A stretch of 62,191 bases of DNA, taken from contig JAIRNV010000137.1 in assembly GCA_031257875.1 (NCBI GenBank), positions 1 to 62,191 on the forward strand. Direction: 5' to 3'. This stretch comes from Dysgonamonadaceae bacterium. GTDB lineage: Bacteria; Bacteroidota; Bacteroidia; Bacteroidales; Azobacteroidaceae. The first letter of the stretch is position 1. Each line of letters starts with the position of its first letter. Made by a program: the position numbers and the translations under genes. Positions 1 through 8,204 of this stretch are shown piece by piece. The notes under the pieces are model-generated. The model was not told where the DNA came from. It did not search any database and worked only from the letters and a program-made list of their open reading frames with translations.

Positions 1-1
1 A

Positions 2-580
2 ATCTTGAATCAATTTGTTAAATATTCCGGACGTCCTGTTTTCAGTATGGAAAGCGCAACGGTTCATCCGTTGCAGGCTTTCGCCGATCTGATTACCATT
101 GAGGAATTTAAAACCCGGCCAAGGCCGAAAGTCGTGCTTACCTGGGCGCCTCATCCGAAGGCTTTGCCGCAGGCGGTACCCAATTCTTTTGCCGATTTCA
201 TGAACGAGGCCGACGTGGATTTTGTGATCACGCATCCGGAAGGTTACGAACTTGATCCGCAGTTTGTCCGCGGGGCTAAAGTGGAGTACAATCAAAAGAA
301 AGCCTTTGAAGGAGCGAATTTTATTTACGCCAAGAACTGGTCGGCTTTCCGGGACGATGTTTACGGGCAGGTTCTCAGCAGGGATATGAGCTGGACGGTC
401 GATACCGAAAAGATGTCGCTGACCGATTCCGCATTTTTTATGCACTGCCTGCCGGTCCGCCGCAACATGATCGTAACCGACGAAGTAATTGAAAGTCCGC
501 AATCCATCGTGATTCCCGAAGCTGCTAACCGTGAAATATCCTGTCAGGTTGTTTTGAAAAGGATGCTGGAGAGTCTTTAA
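2..580 (+). CDS. argF': N-acetyl/N-succinylornithine carbamoyltransferase, C-terminal part
   Basis: Transfers a carbamoyl group to an acylated ornithine in the Bacteroidota form of arginine biosynthesis; cytoplasmic. The frame is open from the window edge, so the N-terminal carbamoyl-phosphate half lies outside. Visible are the FSMESATVHPLQAFADL helix and, near the end, the HCLPVRRN loop. In ordinary ornithine carbamoyltransferase this loop reads HCLP followed by different residues, so the RRN variant plus the MESATVHPLQ segment favour the acylornithine enzyme of Bacteroides type. The acyl group (acetyl or succinyl) cannot be decided from this fragment. A palindromic repeat follows the stop and separates it from the convergent polysaccharide operon. 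Confidence 0.88.
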   Translation: MLNQFVKYSGRPVFSMESATVHPLQAFADLITIEEFKTRPRPKVVLTWAPHPKALPQAVPNSFADFMNEADVDFVITHPEGYELDPQFVRGAKVEYNQKKAFEGANFIYAKNWSAFRDDVYGQVLSRDMSWTVDTEKMSLTDSAFFMHCLPVRRNMIVTDEVIESPQSIVIPEAANREISCQVVLKRMLESL

Positions 581-594
581 TCCCCTACCCTGAA

Positions 595-645
595 AAATTG
601 ACAATTGATAATTGAAAACTTTTATGAATTGTCAATTGTCAATTG
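595..645. terminator. AATTGACAATTG palindromic repeat between convergent genes
   Basis: Two arms rich in AATTGACAATTG (about 596-614 and 627-645) form an imperfect hairpin between the plus-strand argF' and the minus-strand glycosyltransferase. The last codons of the glycosyltransferase (LTIDNS) are read from this repeat. The same ATTGACAATTG motif recurs near 20908-20940, so it is a dispersed repeat. A bidirectional terminator role is inferred. Confidence 0.4.
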
Positions 646-1758
646 ATTAATAATCGTTTTCCCTGCAACATCCCAGTTCAACCGTTCTTTGTAATCACGG
701 AAAGCAGATAAGGATAAATTTTCATACTCATCCGGATTTCCCAATAAATGCATAATATAATTGGCATAATCCATAGATGAAGCCGGCAAATCAAAAGTCA
801 TACCGGTAACATTGTCTTTGATAATAGTCGGTATGCCTCCGGTTTTCGTAGCGATACCCGGCAAACCAAACGAAGCGGCTTCGCAAAAAACCAGACCGTA
901 ACATTCCGCACGTGTCGGTAACAGGAAAAAATGAGCATTTGTAAACAATTCATTCAACTTCTCACAGCCCTCCGTTGTTTCCTTACTGATAAAGCCGTGA
1001 TTTTCGGCAAAATCCGGCAGTTCTAAATGTTCTCTTGGGCCGACAATATCCAGATGAACAGGAATATTTTTATTTCGTATTTCCCGGGCAATTTGCACTG
1101 CAATCTCTCCACCTTTGCGATTCCAGTCTACACCGCAAAAAAGCAAATTACATTGTCCGTTCAATTTATTTTTGATAATCTGTTTGATGTCTGCTTCGGT
1201 ACGTGAACATTCCATATTTGCACCAAACGGCACAACTTTTACTTTTTTCGGATCTGTACTGTAATCATTTATAGCGCTTTTAGCCGCCCAGTCGGAAGCA
1301 TAAAAAATCAAATCACAATTTTGCAAAGCGCACTTTTCCAACTTGTTGCCTGTCCGGATTGCGTATGTTGCCAAATTGTCGAAACCCGCATAATAATTGA
1401 GCATTGCCGCAAAAGTAGCGTCGGTGTAAAACACTTTCTTTTTCGCTGTTTTCAACAGGGCGACAGGCAAACTGCCTGGCGAAAAAACAATGTCCGTATC
1501 AGCCGGAAGCCGTTTTTCAATCTCCCTTGCATATTGTTTGGCCACAGAAAAAGTCCTGTCGGTGGGAGCATATTTATGAAAAACGATGCGGGTAAACAAC
1601 CTGCGGATGAAGTCGAAAAAACTTTCTTTCGCCGATAGATTGTCAATATATTCGATTTCCGCACCCTGTTTTTCCAGTGCTTTTGCAATATGGTAATTTA
1701 ATCCCGACCAGTCGTGAATGTTACGGGTGCTTCCTGTTGTTATGTATGCAATCTTCAT
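622..1758 (-). CDS. Glycosyltransferase family 4
   Basis: A 378-residue GT-B glycosyltransferase that probably adds one sugar to the repeat unit on the cytoplasmic face. The N-terminus (MKIAYITTGSTRN, then WSGLNYHIAKALEKQG) is the acceptor-side Rossmann fold. The C-terminal half carries the GT4 donor site: NLLFCGVDWNRKGGE, then an E-x7-E motif in ECYGLVFCEAASFGLP followed by TKTGGIP. It is the last gene of the minus-strand polysaccharide operon, 43 bp after the next GT4. Its final residues come from a palindromic repeat, so the natural C-terminus may have been slightly changed. The transferred sugar cannot be told from sequence. Confidence 0.85.
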   Translation of the reverse strand: MKIAYITTGSTRNIHDWSGLNYHIAKALEKQGAEIEYIDNLSAKESFFDFIRRLFTRIVFHKYAPTDRTFSVAKQYAREIEKRLPADTDIVFSPGSLPVALLKTAKKKVFYTDATFAAMLNYYAGFDNLATYAIRTGNKLEKCALQNCDLIFYASDWAAKSAINDYSTDPKKVKVVPFGANMECSRTEADIKQIIKNKLNGQCNLLFCGVDWNRKGGEIAVQIAREIRNKNIPVHLDIVGPREHLELPDFAENHGFISKETTEGCEKLNELFTNAHFFLLPTRAECYGLVFCEAASFGLPGIATKTGGIPTIIKDNVTGMTFDLPASSMDYANYIMHLLGNPDEYENLSLSAFRDYKERLNWDVAGKTIINQLTIDNS

Positions 1759-1801
1759 TTGTTAAACTGTTTATTTTTCTTAAAGCACAAGGCCAAAATT
1801 C

Positions 1802-2860
1802 TCAGTGGTGAAAATAATTTTCTATATATGTTTGAGCGGTTGTCCGTACGTCAAAAATCTTCAACCGGTCTTTGTTCGGGATTAAATAGTTAGTGTTTGA
1901 CAAACTGTTATGTATATACGCTTTATAAACTTCAAGGATTTTTCCGGCAAGGTCCTGTGCATTGTTTGGTTCGGCCAATAATCCGGCTTTCAGGTATTCG
2001 ACAATTTCTTTGGGGCCATCCAGATTGCTGGCGATTACGGGCAGTCCGCAGGCGAAACCTTCTATGACAGTAAGTCCGAAACCTTCAAAAAGCGAGGGTT
2101 GTATTAATAAATGATAATCCTGTAAATGATTTTTTATCCAGCTGCGATCCGCCTGTCCCTTAAAAACAATTTCATTTTGCAAATGATAATGTTCTGCAAT
2201 GGTCTGTAATTCGGAAAGTGCATCGCCCTCTCCGATAAAATACAGGCGGACTTTAAGTTCCGGATATTGCTGTTTGAGTAAATGAATAGCTTCAATGGCA
2301 ATATGCTGTCCTTTTTGTTGAGGATACAAACGACTGATTTGAACTATTTTAAACGCTTCCCCTGCATCTAATGAAAAAGTAGTACGCTGCTTGTATTCGG
2401 CGATTTCAATGCCATTGTAAACTATATGGGAGTTAATTTTCGCTCGTCGCCTGACATCTGCCTGCACCGCTTTCGAAATGGCAAAAACCTTTCTATATTG
2501 TTTCAGGAACAATATAGGTAAGGATACGTTGTGAACTGTAATACAGGTTTTTCGTCTCCAGCGAATAAAGAAAGGGAAAAGCGTATTGTCGTGGCAATGA
2601 ATCACATCAGGATTGATAGCCGCGACTGTCGCATTGATTTTAGCGAATATTGAAAAAAAATGCAGTTTTGGATCTCCTTTTTGGTCTAAGAGGAAAATAT
2701 TGACCCGGCTGTCAATAGATTTTAATAATTCTTTGTTTATTAAATCTTTGACAATGATTAGCGATATTGAATTTTCTTCGCATTGCCGGTTGACCATATC
2801 CGCCAGCATGGTTTCCGAACCGCCAGTCATAAATGTAAATATGGCATGGACAATTTTCAT
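1802..2860 (-). CDS. Glycosyltransferase family 4
   Basis: A 352-residue GT-B enzyme. It opens with MKIVHAIFTFMTGGSETMLADM, in which the GG loop after beta-1 is typical of GT4. The middle has VVYNGIE followed by the donor-domain start VQISRLYPQQKGQ. The C-terminal part has SLFEGFGLTVIEGFACGLPVIAS (E-x7-E). A 17-codon remnant of a close copy of this gene's 5' end lies at 5929-5982, showing that a segment between the two sites was rearranged. The hairpin and 23-bp palindromic triplet upstream (2878-3010) separate it from the DUF4469 gene, so it may have its own promoter. Specificity unknown. Confidence 0.87.
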   Translation of the reverse strand: MKIVHAIFTFMTGGSETMLADMVNRQCEENSISLIIVKDLINKELLKSIDSRVNIFLLDQKGDPKLHFFSIFAKINATVAAINPDVIHCHDNTLFPFFIRWRRKTCITVHNVSLPILFLKQYRKVFAISKAVQADVRRRAKINSHIVYNGIEIAEYKQRTTFSLDAGEAFKIVQISRLYPQQKGQHIAIEAIHLLKQQYPELKVRLYFIGEGDALSELQTIAEHYHLQNEIVFKGQADRSWIKNHLQDYHLLIQPSLFEGFGLTVIEGFACGLPVIASNLDGPKEIVEYLKAGLLAEPNNAQDLAGKILEVYKAYIHNSLSNTNYLIPNKDRLKIFDVRTTAQTYIENYFHH

Positions 2861-2877
2861 TTTTTTTCTTTATTGAG

Positions 2878-2919
2878 TTAACGGGTAAACGGGAGTATTA
2901 TCACCCCGTTTACCCGTTA
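2878..2919. terminator. Hairpin downstream of the DUF4469 gene
   Basis: The arms TTAACGGGTAAACGGG (2878-2893) and CCCCGTTTACCCGTTAA (2903-2919) pair almost perfectly around a 9-nt loop. It lies between the end of the DUF4469 gene (3031) and the next minus-strand gene start (2860). There is no clear U-tract on the minus strand, so termination is inferred. Confidence 0.45.
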
Positions 2920-2941
2920 ATGGCCGGTGTGTGTTAGCCGG

Positions 2942-3010
2942 CTTAACACGTACGTGTTAGACTGCTTAACACGCACATGTTAGACCGCTTAACACGTACG
3001 TGTTAGACTG
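2942..3010. repeat. Three tandem 23-bp units, each with a 16-bp palindromic core
   Basis: Units at 2942-2964, 2965-2987 and 2988-3010. Units 1 and 3 are identical with core TAACACGTACGTGTTA; unit 2 has two changes in the core (TAACACGCACATGTTA). The 23-bp period, about two helical turns, puts the cores on one DNA face, as in operator arrays or iterons. It lies directly downstream of the gene for an HU-like DUF4469 protein. No binding protein is known from the sequence. Confidence 0.7.
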
Positions 3011-3030
3011 CCTTGCCTAACCGGTACAAG

Positions 3031-3777
3031 TCATTTTACCTCCAGTATTTTATCGAAAACGGCCGTTCTCGGCTCGTTGAGTTCACGCTTCCCCATGGAG
3101 AATTGCGTTGTTATTTCCAGCCTGTAGGTGTCCTTAATCAACGCAGGGATGACGATCATCACTTCCGACGGGTTGTTGACGACTATATCTTCTGCCGCTA
3201 CCGGATAAGTTGCGTCCGGGTCGTCCATGCTGCGGAAAAGGATGCCCACGCCGGGCTTGTCGCCGGCTATCCTGATCTTCTGTCCCGTAATTTTCAGGTT
3301 GCGTCCCGGCGTCAGCACGTCGTTGACCGACCCTGTTTTCATGTCTTTTACCTGCGAGATGACAGTGCCCGATTCGGCAACGCCCAGAATATCAACCGTA
3401 ACGGTCGCCCGTTCTTTAAGCAGTTTCGATCCCTGGTGGAACTCGAAGACGACGGTGTGCCTGGCGGGGTCGAACCGGTCGTGCGGGCTGTCGAATACGC
3501 CCTTGATGTGTACGGATACGGTAAACCACTCGGTGTTGATCGAAAATCCGTCGCAAATTTGGTATCCCATTTCCTGCAGCCAGAGTTCAACGTTGTGAAC
3601 CATGGCCGCCACCGTCGTGTCGGCGCCGCCGCGGGAAACGGCCGCTTCCGCTACCTGCCTCACACTGAGGGACTGTTCCGAACTTGCCCGTGCAACAAAG
3701 TCGTTGGGGTTTTCCGTCAAGGGGTTATCATACAGATACGCCTTGATTCTGTGTAGAATGTTTGCAATAAAAGCCAT
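3031..3777 (-). CDS. HU-like DNA-binding / DUF4469 domain protein
   Basis: A 248-residue Bacteroidota protein. The N-terminal half (about 1-125: NILHRIKAYLYDNPLTENPNDFVARASSE, then LWLQEMGYQICDGF) fits the Bvu_2165-type IHF/HU-like domain. The C-terminal half (about 130-245: LTPGRNLKITGQKIRIAG, then VNNPSEVMIVIPAL) fits DUF4469, an Ig-like fold. It has no signal peptide. Function is unknown; DNA binding is inferred from the family. It sits inside the polysaccharide operon but is flanked by a hairpin downstream and a candidate promoter upstream, so it is probably its own unit, perhaps an insertion. The palindromic triplet just downstream is a possible but untested target. Confidence 0.75.
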   Translation of the reverse strand: MAFIANILHRIKAYLYDNPLTENPNDFVARASSEQSLSVRQVAEAAVSRGGADTTVAAMVHNVELWLQEMGYQICDGFSINTEWFTVSVHIKGVFDSPHDRFDPARHTVVFEFHQGSKLLKERATVTVDILGVAESGTVISQVKDMKTGSVNDVLTPGRNLKITGQKIRIAGDKPGVGILFRSMDDPDATYPVAAEDIVVNNPSEVMIVIPALIKDTYRLEITTQFSMGKRELNEPRTAVFDKILEVK

Positions 3778-3827
3778 AATAAAAAATTTTTAGTGATTAA
3801 TTTTTAATGATTAATGATTAACTCGTA

Positions 3828-3922
3828 ACTTATTTTTCAAGTAAGAATGTGCAAAGGTAGCATTTCTAAACCAAAATCCAAAATGTAAGCTGTTTAAAAG
3901 TCGAATAACGGCCGGAAAATGA
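3828..3922 (-). pseudogene. Remnant of a family 2 glycosyltransferase 3' end
   Basis: The minus strand translates as HFPAVIRLLNSLHFGF followed by WFRNATFAHSYLKNKL. This matches the last 30 or so residues of the intact GT2 at 5979-6932 (HFPSLIRLLNSLHLGF, WFRNATFAYSYLKNKF). There is no start codon or body. Together with the GT4 start remnant at 5929-5982 it marks the edges of a segment duplicated or inserted around 4006-5923. Confidence 0.8.
3852..3859 (-). promoter_or_regulatory. Candidate Bacteroidota -7 element TACCTTTG
   Basis: The minus strand reads TACCTTTG, matching TAnnTTTG, about 75 nt upstream of the DUF4469 start at 3777. The motif lies inside a remnant of glycosyltransferase coding sequence, where the intact copy reads TACTTTTG at the same codons. 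No convincing -33 TTTG was identified. Confidence 0.4.
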
Positions 3923-4005
3923 TTAGTAGCATACTGTTTGATTAGACTGCAAAAACTCACCGGCAGTGAAGCATTCTACAGATATGCTACGTGAAGCGTA
4001 CGCAG

Positions 4006-4860
4006 CTAACATAACTTCTTATGGTTTTTTACCATATTTGACTTTTCGTTATTTTCCCCCTTATGTATAAATACAAGATTATGATAAAAATGTATTGAAA
4101 CTATATTTTTATCAAAATAAGTTTCTTCATAATTTTCATCAAGAATTTCCTGGTGGTTTAAACAATCCGTGAGACTTTTCATAAAATTCATAGCCGTTTT
4201 AGGGTTATTTAAGTCGGAGCTGTCACCGCCCATATCTTCCCAATAGGATGTTTGTATATCTTCTATCGCGTAAACGCCACCATCTTTTAATTTAGGAAAA
4301 AGTATTTTGAATGTTTCAATAATATGTTCATTCAAATGACTCCCGTCGTCTATGATTATATCCAACGGACCAATCTCATTGATTGTTTTTTCAAGAAAAA
4401 TTTTATCAACTTGGCTTCCTTGATATATTTTTATACGGGCTTCCTCTAATGCTGATTTATCATAAATATCAATACTGAATATTTTACCCAAAAGAAAATA
4501 TTTTTTCCACATCCGTAAAGAGCCACCTCCTAATTTAGGATTATCATAACCGCCAACGCCTATTTCAAGTATTCGTGTTCGTTTGTTTTTAAATTTCTTA
4601 AAATGGTTCATATAATGCGGCGTATACCAATGGGAACCCGTTTTATCCGTTCCATACAATTTTGCCAATAATGTTAAATTGTTTGATACAAATGGCGACA
4701 ATGCGTTTGCCACAGTTTTTCTTAGATTAGCTGTTTGTTCAATGGTAAGCCGTTTTTTAAGAAAATCCTTAATACTATTATAAAGTCCTATTTCCATAAT
4801 TTCCAAAATATTTTTGCGAAAATGCCTCAAAGGTTTTCTCAATGCAACATTGTTGTGCAA
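4006..4860 (-). CDS. Class I SAM-dependent methyltransferase
   Basis: A 284-residue Rossmann-fold methyltransferase, probably O-methylating a sugar of the polysaccharide. After an N-terminal helical segment come LLAKLYGTDKTGSHWYTPHY and motif I ILEIGVGGYDNP. IFSIDIYDKS is motif II, with acidic residues for SAM ribose, followed by PLDIIIDDGSHLNEH and DGGVYAIEDIQTSYW. The GTDK...H.Y...Y start and the IIDDGSH motif resemble the tetracenomycin/mycinamicin sugar O-methyltransferase group (ElmMI/MycE type). It is 13 bp downstream of a glycosyltransferase; the pair looks like an inserted two-gene module bounded by GT remnants. Confidence 0.78.
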   Translation of the reverse strand: MHNNVALRKPLRHFRKNILEIMEIGLYNSIKDFLKKRLTIEQTANLRKTVANALSPFVSNNLTLLAKLYGTDKTGSHWYTPHYMNHFKKFKNKRTRILEIGVGGYDNPKLGGGSLRMWKKYFLLGKIFSIDIYDKSALEEARIKIYQGSQVDKIFLEKTINEIGPLDIIIDDGSHLNEHIIETFKILFPKLKDGGVYAIEDIQTSYWEDMGGDSSDLNNPKTAMNFMKSLTDCLNHQEILDENYEETYFDKNIVSIHFYHNLVFIHKGENNEKSNMVKNHKKLC

Positions 4861-4873
4861 CAGACACGAGATC

Positions 4874-5923
4874 TTACGCCAAATGAGAAATTTTATTTAT
4901 AATTTGCTCAATAACTTTCGCCGGTGCAACAAACTTATTATAATAATCTTTTGCATTTTTTTCCAAGCGGAATAAAAGTTCATCGTCATTCAATAAAATA
5001 TTGATAGCAGTATCCATATCTTCTATATCATCGATCAGGTATATATGCCGGCCGTGAATCAATGGTTCCGATAATTCATTAGCCAAAGGTGTCGAAATTA
5101 TAGCTTTGCCCATACACAAAAATTCCCCCAATTTCCATCCGTGACAATTAAGTACTGCCGGCGTATTGAAAACAAAGCGAGATTTTTTGATTTTTTCTGT
5201 ATACACCGAATTTGGAATAAATTTGTAAAATAGTAGTTTTGGTGGAATATCGTCGGGACACGGAACTCCTTTATTGATAAAAAAGCCGCCTTCGTAATCA
5301 ATTTTCGGATTATTATAACATGAAAGAATATAATGCTTTCTAAAAATATTGGTTTTCATTTTCATACCCTCGTGCCAAAAAGTAGATGCAAAGAAAACAT
5401 AATTATCCGTATGATTATTTACCTGTTCATAGTATTCCAACTTTTGACGTTTCAATAATGACAGATAATTGCGAATCCATCTCACAGGTTGAAGATGAAT
5501 ATTCCTGTCCTTGCTGCGTTTAATTATACCGGCTTTTACAAAATTGCCGAACAAATTACATATTAATTCGTAAGGGTTCCATAATTTTATTGCAAACGAT
5601 GGCGGAATACATACTAATTTATCGGGAACATTGTCCGGTAACGTATTTTTGTTTACATTGATTTTTGCATAAATATCCGCCCAAAGCCAGGCATTGCTTA
5701 TCACATCACTTTGGTCGCGGTAGTCAATGATGATTTTTTTTGTTATATCGCGTTCTACCACAACAAAAGCCATAAGCATATCAATTTCCGTCAGGGTCTT
5801 AAAATATTTTTCAGAAAAACGGACATTCTTTTTTCCGAAAACATCATATAAGCCCTTGATATAAAAAGACGAATAATTAATCGTACTGCGCGGATCTATA
5901 AAAACTTTCGCATTTTTTCGCAT
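4874..5923 (-). CDS. Glycosyltransferase (GT-B fold, family uncertain)
   Basis: A 349-residue protein with a GT-B C-terminal domain: SRFVFNTPAVLNCHGWKLGEFLCMGKAIISTPLANELSEPL, then GRHIYLIDD and a helical tail. This is the arrangement of glycosyltransferases with a GT1/GT4-like donor domain. The N-terminal half (FIDPRSTINYSSFYIKGLYDVFG) has no motif I can assign. The start is preceded by a 17-codon remnant of a GT4 gene. It probably forms a module with the following methyltransferase. The general class is likely; the family and sugar are not known. Confidence 0.65.
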   Translation of the reverse strand: MRKNAKVFIDPRSTINYSSFYIKGLYDVFGKKNVRFSEKYFKTLTEIDMLMAFVVVERDITKKIIIDYRDQSDVISNAWLWADIYAKINVNKNTLPDNVPDKLVCIPPSFAIKLWNPYELICNLFGNFVKAGIIKRSKDRNIHLQPVRWIRNYLSLLKRQKLEYYEQVNNHTDNYVFFASTFWHEGMKMKTNIFRKHYILSCYNNPKIDYEGGFFINKGVPCPDDIPPKLLFYKFIPNSVYTEKIKKSRFVFNTPAVLNCHGWKLGEFLCMGKAIISTPLANELSEPLIHGRHIYLIDDIEDMDTAINILLNDDELLFRLEKNAKDYYNKFVAPAKVIEQIINKISHLA

Positions 5924-5928
5924 ATTCT

Positions 5929-5982
5929 TTAATATTTAGTAATATTTATAAACAATGTAAATATTGCATGGACAATTTTCAT
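5929..5982 (-). pseudogene. Remnant of a GT4 gene 5' end
   Basis: A 17-codon minus-strand ORF, MKIVHAIFTLFINITKY, shares MKIVHAIFT and much of its nucleotide sequence with the start of the GT4 gene at 2860. Its ATG overlaps the 3' end of the GT2 at 5979, which suggests the ancestral order was GT2 directly followed by this GT4. It is now a scar between GT2 and the gene starting at 5923. Confidence 0.75.
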
Positions 5983-6932
5983 GGAGTGGCAACAAATTTA
6001 TTTTTCAAGTAAGAATATGCAAAAGTAGCATTTCTAAACCAGAATCCCAAATGTAAGCTGTTTAAGAGTCGAATAAGGGATGGAAAATGGATATGCCATT
6101 CGCGGGCTTTTTCTTTCAAGCGCTTATTGTCGTCATATTTTTCCAATGCCAAACCAAAAAGGAAAATCCGTTTTACCAATTTGGACAAAGCATATCCGGC
6201 ATGTAAACGAATATAATCTTCGTGAAACAGGGATAAAGTTTCATTCAGAGAAATATATTGCCGTTCCAGTGCGGCCTTGTTGTTCAAATGATATTCGCGG
6301 GTAACGGAATCGGCGCGTCCTCGTTCGCGATTTACAATAGCTTCTTTGACAAAAAACTGCTTCCCCCCCGCTTTATATATCTGTAAAAAAGTCAAACCTT
6401 CGTAGGTTCGCAAATATTCGTCGAAAGGAAACTGTTTGAGTAAAAGGCCATCCATTACATGTGCAAAATCGCCGCTTACCTTGCCGGTTAAAAAATCTCC
6501 GAAAGTCAGAATGGCAGTCGGTGTATGCAGAAGCGGATTTTGACTGTAATAAGTCATGCGGTCGTTTTGGGCAAACAGATAATGAAAATATCCGGGATTT
6601 GCGAGGATATTTTGATTGATTGTTTGAAGCGCGTCCTTAACAAAGTAGTCGTCACTGTCCAGAAAAATGATAAAGTTCTTTGTACTGTTCTTTATCGCGT
6701 AATTACGTGCAGCATTGACTCCGCGGTTTTTGTCAAACCGGTGGAAACGGATAAACGGATACCGGAGCGCCTGTTGTTCTATAATCATAGCGGTATTGTC
6801 GGTCGAACCATCATCAATAATCCGGTGTTCTATGTTTTCATAACCTTGTCCGGCTACACTTTCGATGCAGCGTTGAATACAATCCTGCCGGTTATAAACA
6901 GGAGTTATTATGGAAAAACTGTTATTTGTCAT
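5979..6932 (-). CDS. Glycosyltransferase family 2
   Basis: A GT-A fold enzyme. I place the start at the ATG at 6932 (MTNNSFSIITPVYNRQDC), which overlaps the upstream gene by 11 bp; the longer open frame to 7115 lies inside that gene. Motifs: FSIITPVYNRQDCIQRCIESV (nucleotide-sugar binding), EHRIIDDGSTDNT, then the DxD-type metal motif in FIIFLDSDDYF at about residues 85-95. A C-terminal helical region follows. It is the third of several coupled transferases in the operon. The 3' end is duplicated as a remnant at 3828-3922. Sugar specificity not predictable. Confidence 0.87.
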   Translation of the reverse strand: MTNNSFSIITPVYNRQDCIQRCIESVAGQGYENIEHRIIDDGSTDNTAMIIEQQALRYPFIRFHRFDKNRGVNAARNYAIKNSTKNFIIFLDSDDYFVKDALQTINQNILANPGYFHYLFAQNDRMTYYSQNPLLHTPTAILTFGDFLTGKVSGDFAHVMDGLLLKQFPFDEYLRTYEGLTFLQIYKAGGKQFFVKEAIVNRERGRADSVTREYHLNNKAALERQYISLNETLSLFHEDYIRLHAGYALSKLVKRIFLFGLALEKYDDNKRLKEKAREWHIHFPSLIRLLNSLHLGFWFRNATFAYSYLKNKFVATP

Positions 6933-7824
6933 AATATACGATTTTTTTTGCTGTTTGCCTGCATAACCAATAAAAAGATCTAAAACAGGCACAAATGAAA
7001 CCTGTCGCTTTATATAATTTGCCGAAAGGAGCCTGTTCCGTAAAATCGCACCATTTATTGAAAAACAACATTTTATTTTGTCTGTATCGTCTTTTTGCCT
7101 GTCGCAATAATGCAAGATTCAAATGCTGGTAGACGCCATATCGCAAATAAACGATATTTCTTTCCATATCCGATAAACCATTAGCGCTTAATTTGTGCGG
7201 CTGATCTTCCAAATAAATGCCCAAGGGTTCATCCGTTTTCACAAAAAGATAATGAAGCGCGGCGCGTATTTGAAAATCAAAATCGGCCACGCATTTGAAC
7301 TGTTCATCGTAGTACCCGATTGTTTCATGTATGGATTTCCGCCACATTTGGAAACAGGAAATATGATACTGTTTGAAAAAATCTTTATTACAGTTGTTCT
7401 CAGGGCTGTTTGTGCAAAAACCGTTACACTCTCCATAATTGGATGATACCCAAATGTCACCGTATGCAATAGCGGCTTCAGGATTTTTGTCCATCGCCTC
7501 GGTTTGCTGCAAAATACTGTTGGGAAAACGCACATCATCCACATTCCAGACCGTTATGTATTCGCCTTGCGCTAAACGGATGCCGCGATTCCAGGTACTG
7601 TATAAACCTTCGCGTTCGGGGATGATGATATGACGGACAAACGGCGCTTTCGGCAACCGGCGAATAATGATTTCCGTTTCGTTTTCCTGCGGATCGTTAT
7701 GCAATAACAATACCTCTATCTTATCCGTTCCGTTAATTTCCGAAAGATATTTGAAATAACTTTCCAAAAATTGCTCACAACGATAAAGCGACGTCAATAC
7801 CGATATTTTCACATGATTATTCAT
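6922..7824 (-). CDS. Glycosyltransferase family 2
   Basis: A 300-residue GT-A enzyme starting MNNHVKISVLTSLYRCEQFLE (ATG at 7824; an in-frame ATG at 7845 adds seven residues without family support). It has LLLHNDPQENE, then STWNRGIRLAQGEYITVWNVDDVRFPN, where NVDD is the DxD-type site. FKCVADFDFQIRAAL is the acceptor-side acidic motif common in GT2. A remnant with almost the same first ten codons (MNSHVKISVL) survives at 8590-8630, so a paralogue once followed the polymerase gene. The downstream GT2 overlaps its end. Confidence 0.86.
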   Translation of the reverse strand: MNNHVKISVLTSLYRCEQFLESYFKYLSEINGTDKIEVLLLHNDPQENETEIIIRRLPKAPFVRHIIIPEREGLYSTWNRGIRLAQGEYITVWNVDDVRFPNSILQQTEAMDKNPEAAIAYGDIWVSSNYGECNGFCTNSPENNCNKDFFKQYHISCFQMWRKSIHETIGYYDEQFKCVADFDFQIRAALHYLFVKTDEPLGIYLEDQPHKLSANGLSDMERNIVYLRYGVYQHLNLALLRQAKRRYRQNKMLFFNKWCDFTEQAPFGKLYKATGFICACFRSFYWLCRQTAKKIVYYDK

Positions 7825-7851
7825 TCCAAAATCCGTTAATCCCATACCGAG

Positions 7852-8157
7852 TTATTTTATTTCTATTCCATCTTTTTCGACATTCTTATAAAATGGGGTA
7901 AAACTGCGTTTTTCCCACTCCGCTTCATTGTAAGTTTTTATACTTAAATAAGTTTCATAATTCCACCCCATCAAGACAAATTGAAAAATCCGGTCTTCCA
8001 AATCTTTTTCATCCTTTTTATCGGTAAGCAGCAGCAAATCCCAGTCCGAATCGGGACGGGCGTCGCCCCGCGCCTGCGAACCAAACAGGATTAAACGCTC
8101 TTCGGGAATCAATTCGCGCTTAAGCTGACGGATATTTTCGAAAATTTGCCTGTTCAT
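7852..8157 (-). CDS. MNT-type nucleotidyltransferase domain protein
   Basis: A 101-residue minimal nucleotidyltransferase with LILFGSQARGDARPDSDWDLLLL, the GS-x(n)-DxD active site of the DNA polymerase beta superfamily. Stand-alone proteins of this type are usually the antitoxin (MntA, AMPylating) of a HEPN-MNT pair. No HEPN gene adjoins it; instead a second MNT gene lies 47 bp upstream. Both sit between glycosyltransferase genes in the sugar operon. The catalytic residues look intact. It may be an orphan antitoxin or have another substrate. Confidence 0.75.
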   Translation of the reverse strand: MNRQIFENIRQLKRELIPEERLILFGSQARGDARPDSDWDLLLLTDKKDEKDLEDRIFQFVLMGWNYETYLSIKTYNEAEWEKRSFTPFYKNVEKDGIEIK

Positions 8158-8204
8158 AAATATTTATTGTTTTCGTGTATTGCTGTCCCTTCTTTTACAA
8201 AAAA

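Noticed and set aside
3013-3756. Long plus-strand ORF opposite the DUF4469 gene
   Set aside because: Low-complexity Arg/His-rich shadow of a well-supported gene.
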